46,711 nt of DNA from Fimbriimonas sp. (GTDB taxonomy: Bacteria > Armatimonadota > Fimbriimonadia > Fimbriimonadales > Fimbriimonadaceae): NCBI GenBank assembly GCA_031292555.1, contig JARLGV010000064.1, forward strand, positions 1 to 46,711, read 5' to 3'. The position numbers and the translations under genes are program-made. The notes under the pieces are model-generated. The model had not been told where the DNA came from, made no database searches, and saw only the letters and a program-made list of their open reading frames with translations. Below are positions 44,307 through 46,711 of this stretch, piece after piece. Numbering within the stretch: position 1 is the first letter of the stretch; the number at the start of each line of letters is the position of its first letter.

Positions 44307-44322
44307 TCGTCCAGAACAAAAA

Positions 44323-44350
44323 TGCCTACATTTTCGGTAAAGTGTAGGCA
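44323..44350. promoter_or_regulatory. Palindromic operator of the toxin-antitoxin pair
   Basis: TGCCTACA and TGTAGGCA form a perfect 8-bp inverted repeat with a 12-base spacer. Its last base is the A of the antitoxin ATG, so a bound antitoxin would block transcription and cover the ribosome site. This suits VapB-type autoregulation. Confidence 0.75.
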
Positions 44351-44607
44351 TGAAGCAAAACAAGACCCAATATACGATCCGCGGTATTCCATCCGATGTG
44401 GATCAGGCGTTGCGTCATGTCGCCGAAGCGAGGCGCGTCAGCCTAAACGCCTATCTAGTGCAGGAGTTAAGCAATATCGCCGAGCAGGCAAAGGAATCGG
44501 GCCTGCACCACGATCTAGACTTTGCAATTGGAACGATGACAGACGGCCAGTTGGTCGATGAGGCACTCAAGATGTTCAATCGGGTCGATAGCGAGCTATG
44601 GCAATGA
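44350..44607 (+). CDS. VapB/FitA-type antitoxin
   Basis: 85 residues. The N-terminus (YTIRGIPSDVDQALRHVAEARRVSLNAYLVQELSNIA) is a ribbon-helix-helix DNA-binding fold of the FitA/Phd-like Arc group. The C-terminal half (DFAIGTMTDGQLVDEALKMF) should wrap the toxin. It overlaps the toxin start by 10 bp. Confidence 0.88.
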   Translation: MKQNKTQYTIRGIPSDVDQALRHVAEARRVSLNAYLVQELSNIAEQAKESGLHHDLDFAIGTMTDGQLVDEALKMFNRVDSELWQ

Positions 44608-44993
44608 TGCTTTCCGTCGACGCAAATGCCTACCGAGCCTTTGTCGACAACGATCCGGTTTTCGTGGAGGCCATCCAATCGGCGACTCAGCTTGCTTTCC
44701 CGGTTGTCGTGCTTGGCGAACTTCGAGCTGCATTCAGGCACGGCACTCGTCGAGAACAAAACGAAGAGATCCTTCGGCAGATTCTCGCACGCCGGCGGGT
44801 AACGATCCATGAGATCTCCCAAGCTACGTCGGTTATCTATGCCCAGATTTGGTCAGAGCTACGTGCCATGGGCAGACCCATACCAACGAACGATGTTTGG
44901 ATTGCGGCTCAGTGCATTGAACACGACTTCGCTCTTCTGACACACGACGACCACTTTCGGCATGTGCCGGGTTTTCGCGTTCTTCCTCGTTGA
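44598..44993 (+). CDS. PIN-domain toxin (VapC family)
   Basis: 131 residues; starts at 44604 or 44607 are also possible. PIN acidic residues are present: Asp8 (SVDANAY), Glu41 (VVLGELRAAF), Asp99 (PIPTNDVWIAA) and an Asp near the end (THDDHF). VapC toxins are ribonucleases that often cut tRNA. Co-transcribed with the antitoxin gene upstream. Confidence 0.92.
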   Translation: MAMMLSVDANAYRAFVDNDPVFVEAIQSATQLAFPVVVLGELRAAFRHGTRREQNEEILRQILARRRVTIHEISQATSVIYAQIWSELRAMGRPIPTNDVWIAAQCIEHDFALLTHDDHFRHVPGFRVLPR

Positions 44994-45200
44994 ACGCCTG
45001 GCTCTCCGATGGATCGGCACCCCGTAGCGCAAGGTTCGGTGCCTCGCAGACTCCATCTGCCTAAGTTGCGGAAGCTAAGGTCGAACGCCAACGCCCAGGC
45101 TCATGGCACTGCAATCGGGAGTTGTGAGGCAGGGAACCTCACGCTATGGGGGTTTTGGCTTGTACGTAACGTGGCTCCAATCCCCCGCGTCTCACCAAAT

Positions 45201-46145
45201 ATGAAGTGGGTCCAACTATCATTCGCCACATTCACGACGATGGCGGCGCTTGTCCAAGTTTCTCTGGCACAGATGGGCGGCGGCTCAGTCTATAACGGCC
45301 AGCAGGGCAACCCGGCGGACATCCTGCGCCAACAGAGAGCGCTGACCGACCAGGAAATCCCGCCGACCTTGAACAGCGTGTTCCTAGACGCTTCGGTCCT
45401 GATGAATATTCATGCCGACGCATATGTGGCCTTGTTCGGAATCAGCGAAGAGGGAGTGACACTGGCCGACGCCCGAGCAAAGGTCCATGAGAAGTTGGCC
45501 AAATTCAAGAAGGACCTGATGAGCTTTGGGGAGAGCCCGAAGAACGTGTTCGTCGATTTCGTTGCCCAGAATCGGATCTACGGCTTTCATGTCGACGGCA
45601 CGGTTGCGACCGAGCAGGTCACCGGTTTCGAACTGAAGGAGAACGTCTCGATCAAATGCGGATCGCAGTCTGAGGTGGACTCCCTGATCGCGCTCGCCGC
45701 CAAAGATGGCGTGTTCGACTTGATCAAAGTGGACTACGTCTTGACCAATCTCGATGCTGTCAGATCCAAGCTCGTCGAGGTGGCCTCGCAGGTCATTCAC
45801 CAGAAGAAGAAGGACTACCAGAAGCTGCTTGGCGTTGCATTCCGGTCCTCGCCGCAGTTGTATGTCGACCGCTTCAACGCCTTCTTTCCGACCGAGATGT
45901 ACGCTTCTTATCAGGCGGCCGAAGGCGACAATGTGAATCCTGGCTATGAGTTGAGGAACTATGTCGTTCATGGCGCGCGGAAAATGCGCACGTTCTACTA
46001 CAATCCGCTAACCGGCAAAGGCTTCGACAAGGTGGTGAACCCAATCGTCACCGATCCGGTCGTGCAGTGCACGCTCTATATCAAGCTGAGATTCGAGTCC
46101 GGTAGCGACAGTCGATTGACGACGATGTCGAAATCAATCCGATGA
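45201..46145 (+). CDS. Secreted SIMPL/DUF541-like protein
   Basis: 314 residues from the ATG at 45201, where MKWVQLSFATFTTMAALVQVSLAQ is a signal peptide; the frame open to 45009 is not conserved-looking. After residue 45 the alternating pattern (SVLMNIHADAYVALFGISEEGVTLADARAKVHEKLAKFKKDLMSFG, GFELKENVSIKC, SKLVEVASQVIHQKKKDYQKLLGVAF) resembles the SIMPL (DUF541) fold of periplasmic or surface proteins. Function unknown. Confidence 0.65.
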   Translation: MKWVQLSFATFTTMAALVQVSLAQMGGGSVYNGQQGNPADILRQQRALTDQEIPPTLNSVFLDASVLMNIHADAYVALFGISEEGVTLADARAKVHEKLAKFKKDLMSFGESPKNVFVDFVAQNRIYGFHVDGTVATEQVTGFELKENVSIKCGSQSEVDSLIALAAKDGVFDLIKVDYVLTNLDAVRSKLVEVASQVIHQKKKDYQKLLGVAFRSSPQLYVDRFNAFFPTEMYASYQAAEGDNVNPGYELRNYVVHGARKMRTFYYNPLTGKGFDKVVNPIVTDPVVQCTLYIKLRFESGSDSRLTTMSKSIR

Positions 46146-46179
46146 TGGCATGAGCCAGGGGGGCGCCCAGTTCACGGGT

Positions 46180-46711
46180 TGACATGAGACTTGCACACGG
46201 GTGCCCTCGCCCCCAGCGCAGCGGCGGGGGAGAGGGTTGGGAGAGGGGAAAGCCGTAAGCCGCCGACGCAGTCGGAAGTCCTTGTTCCCGTACGGCCTCG
46301 TTTGTGCCTAGGGTTTTCGGAACAACAAGGAGCCAGAGGCGCGGCTTCGGAAGACCTCCCTCACCCTCCTGGGAAGGAAGGAGAGGGAGCACGACCGTTC
46401 GGCCTCTGGCGAACCTGAAGGTTGGCACGAGACGTGTAGCCGCGTTCCCTCGCCTCCAGCGCAGCGGCGGGGGAGAGGGTTGGGAGAGGGGAAAGCCGTA
46501 TGCCGCCGACGCAGTCGGAAGTCCTTGTTCCCGTACGGCCTCGTTTGTGCCAAGGGTTTTCGGAACAACAAGGAGCCAGAGGCGCGGTTTCGGAAAACCT
46601 CCCTCCTGGGAAGGAACGAGAGGGAGCACGACCGCTCGGCCTCTGGCGAACCTGAAGGTTGGCACGAGACGTGTAGCCGCGTTCCCTCGCCTCCAGCGCA
46701 GCGGCGGGGGA
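46180..46711 (+). repeat. Tandem repeat of about 240 bp, open at the window edge
   Basis: The segment with CAGCGCAGCGGCGGGGGA recurs at 46214, 46457 and 46694, giving periods of 243 and 237 bases. The 6-base difference is one CCTCAC lost near 46600. At least two full units and the start of a third are present. Each unit has purine-rich GGGAGAGGG runs and inverted segments, and no supported gene. Confidence 0.93.

Noticed and set aside
33439-45000. Integrative element with integrase and attachment sites
   Set aside because: No integrase, relaxase or transposase was found and no partial tRNA copy was seen on the right side; the 40-bp repeats are not part of the tRNA.

Overview
The window reads as a chromosomal segment of a free-living Gram-negative-type bacterium of moderately high G+C. 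The mix of genes (GH29 fucosidase, a large DUF5695-like protein, OGG1-type glycosylase, fibronectin type III surface protein, RHS fragment) resembles Armatimonadota of the Fimbriimonas type. That placement is inference from gene content; no rRNA or marker phylogeny was possible.

Left part (1-30 kb): mostly ordinary chromosome. On the minus strand are a partial fibronectin type III surface protein, an alpha-L-fucosidase and a fatty-acid desaturase. Thiolase and glycogen synthase (glgA) are on the plus strand. A long minus-strand run from about 17.8 to 7.7 kb carries an ABM-like protein, an M48 protease, hpt, rho, a DUF151 nuclease, a small SHOCT protein, ligA, an OGG1-type 8-oxoguanine glycosylase, a G5/3D-domain secreted protein, rsmA and queG. 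trpB diverges from this run and is followed by two different 8-bp minisatellites and a decayed sdpI beside an intact sdpR-type repressor. Next come a membrane protein, Nudix and lepB (minus), then DUF4446, an ECF sigma factor and a probable anti-sigma protein, a second ECF sigma factor and mrp. A GH4-like Rossmann protein, a 910-codon DUF5695-like reading frame and a small coiled-coil membrane protein complete this part.

Middle (30-33.5 kb): initiator tRNA-Met with a clear promoter and terminator, a secreted Ig-like repeat protein, a stand-alone MshEN/GspE-N domain protein, an MFS transporter and an elongator tRNA-Met.

Accessory island (33.5-45 kb): directly after the elongator tRNA-Met lies a truncated Fic domain, then a displaced RHS C-terminus with a Cys-rich putative toxin and a DUF6714-like putative immunity gene. 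Three paralogous zinc-ribbon/ankyrin genes follow (one ending in a DUF1566 domain, one damaged at both ends), plus an ankyrin lipoprotein. Beyond these are small unknown genes, a CPBP membrane protease, a secreted HEAT-like repeat protein and a VapBC-type toxin-antitoxin pair. A 40-bp exact direct repeat sits at about 33.8 and 43.4 kb, bracketing most of this island. It looks like a polymorphic-toxin/immunity region in decay and turnover, and it is the most interesting part of the window.

Right end (45.2-46.7 kb): a secreted SIMPL-like protein, then a tandem repeat of about 240 bp that runs off the edge.
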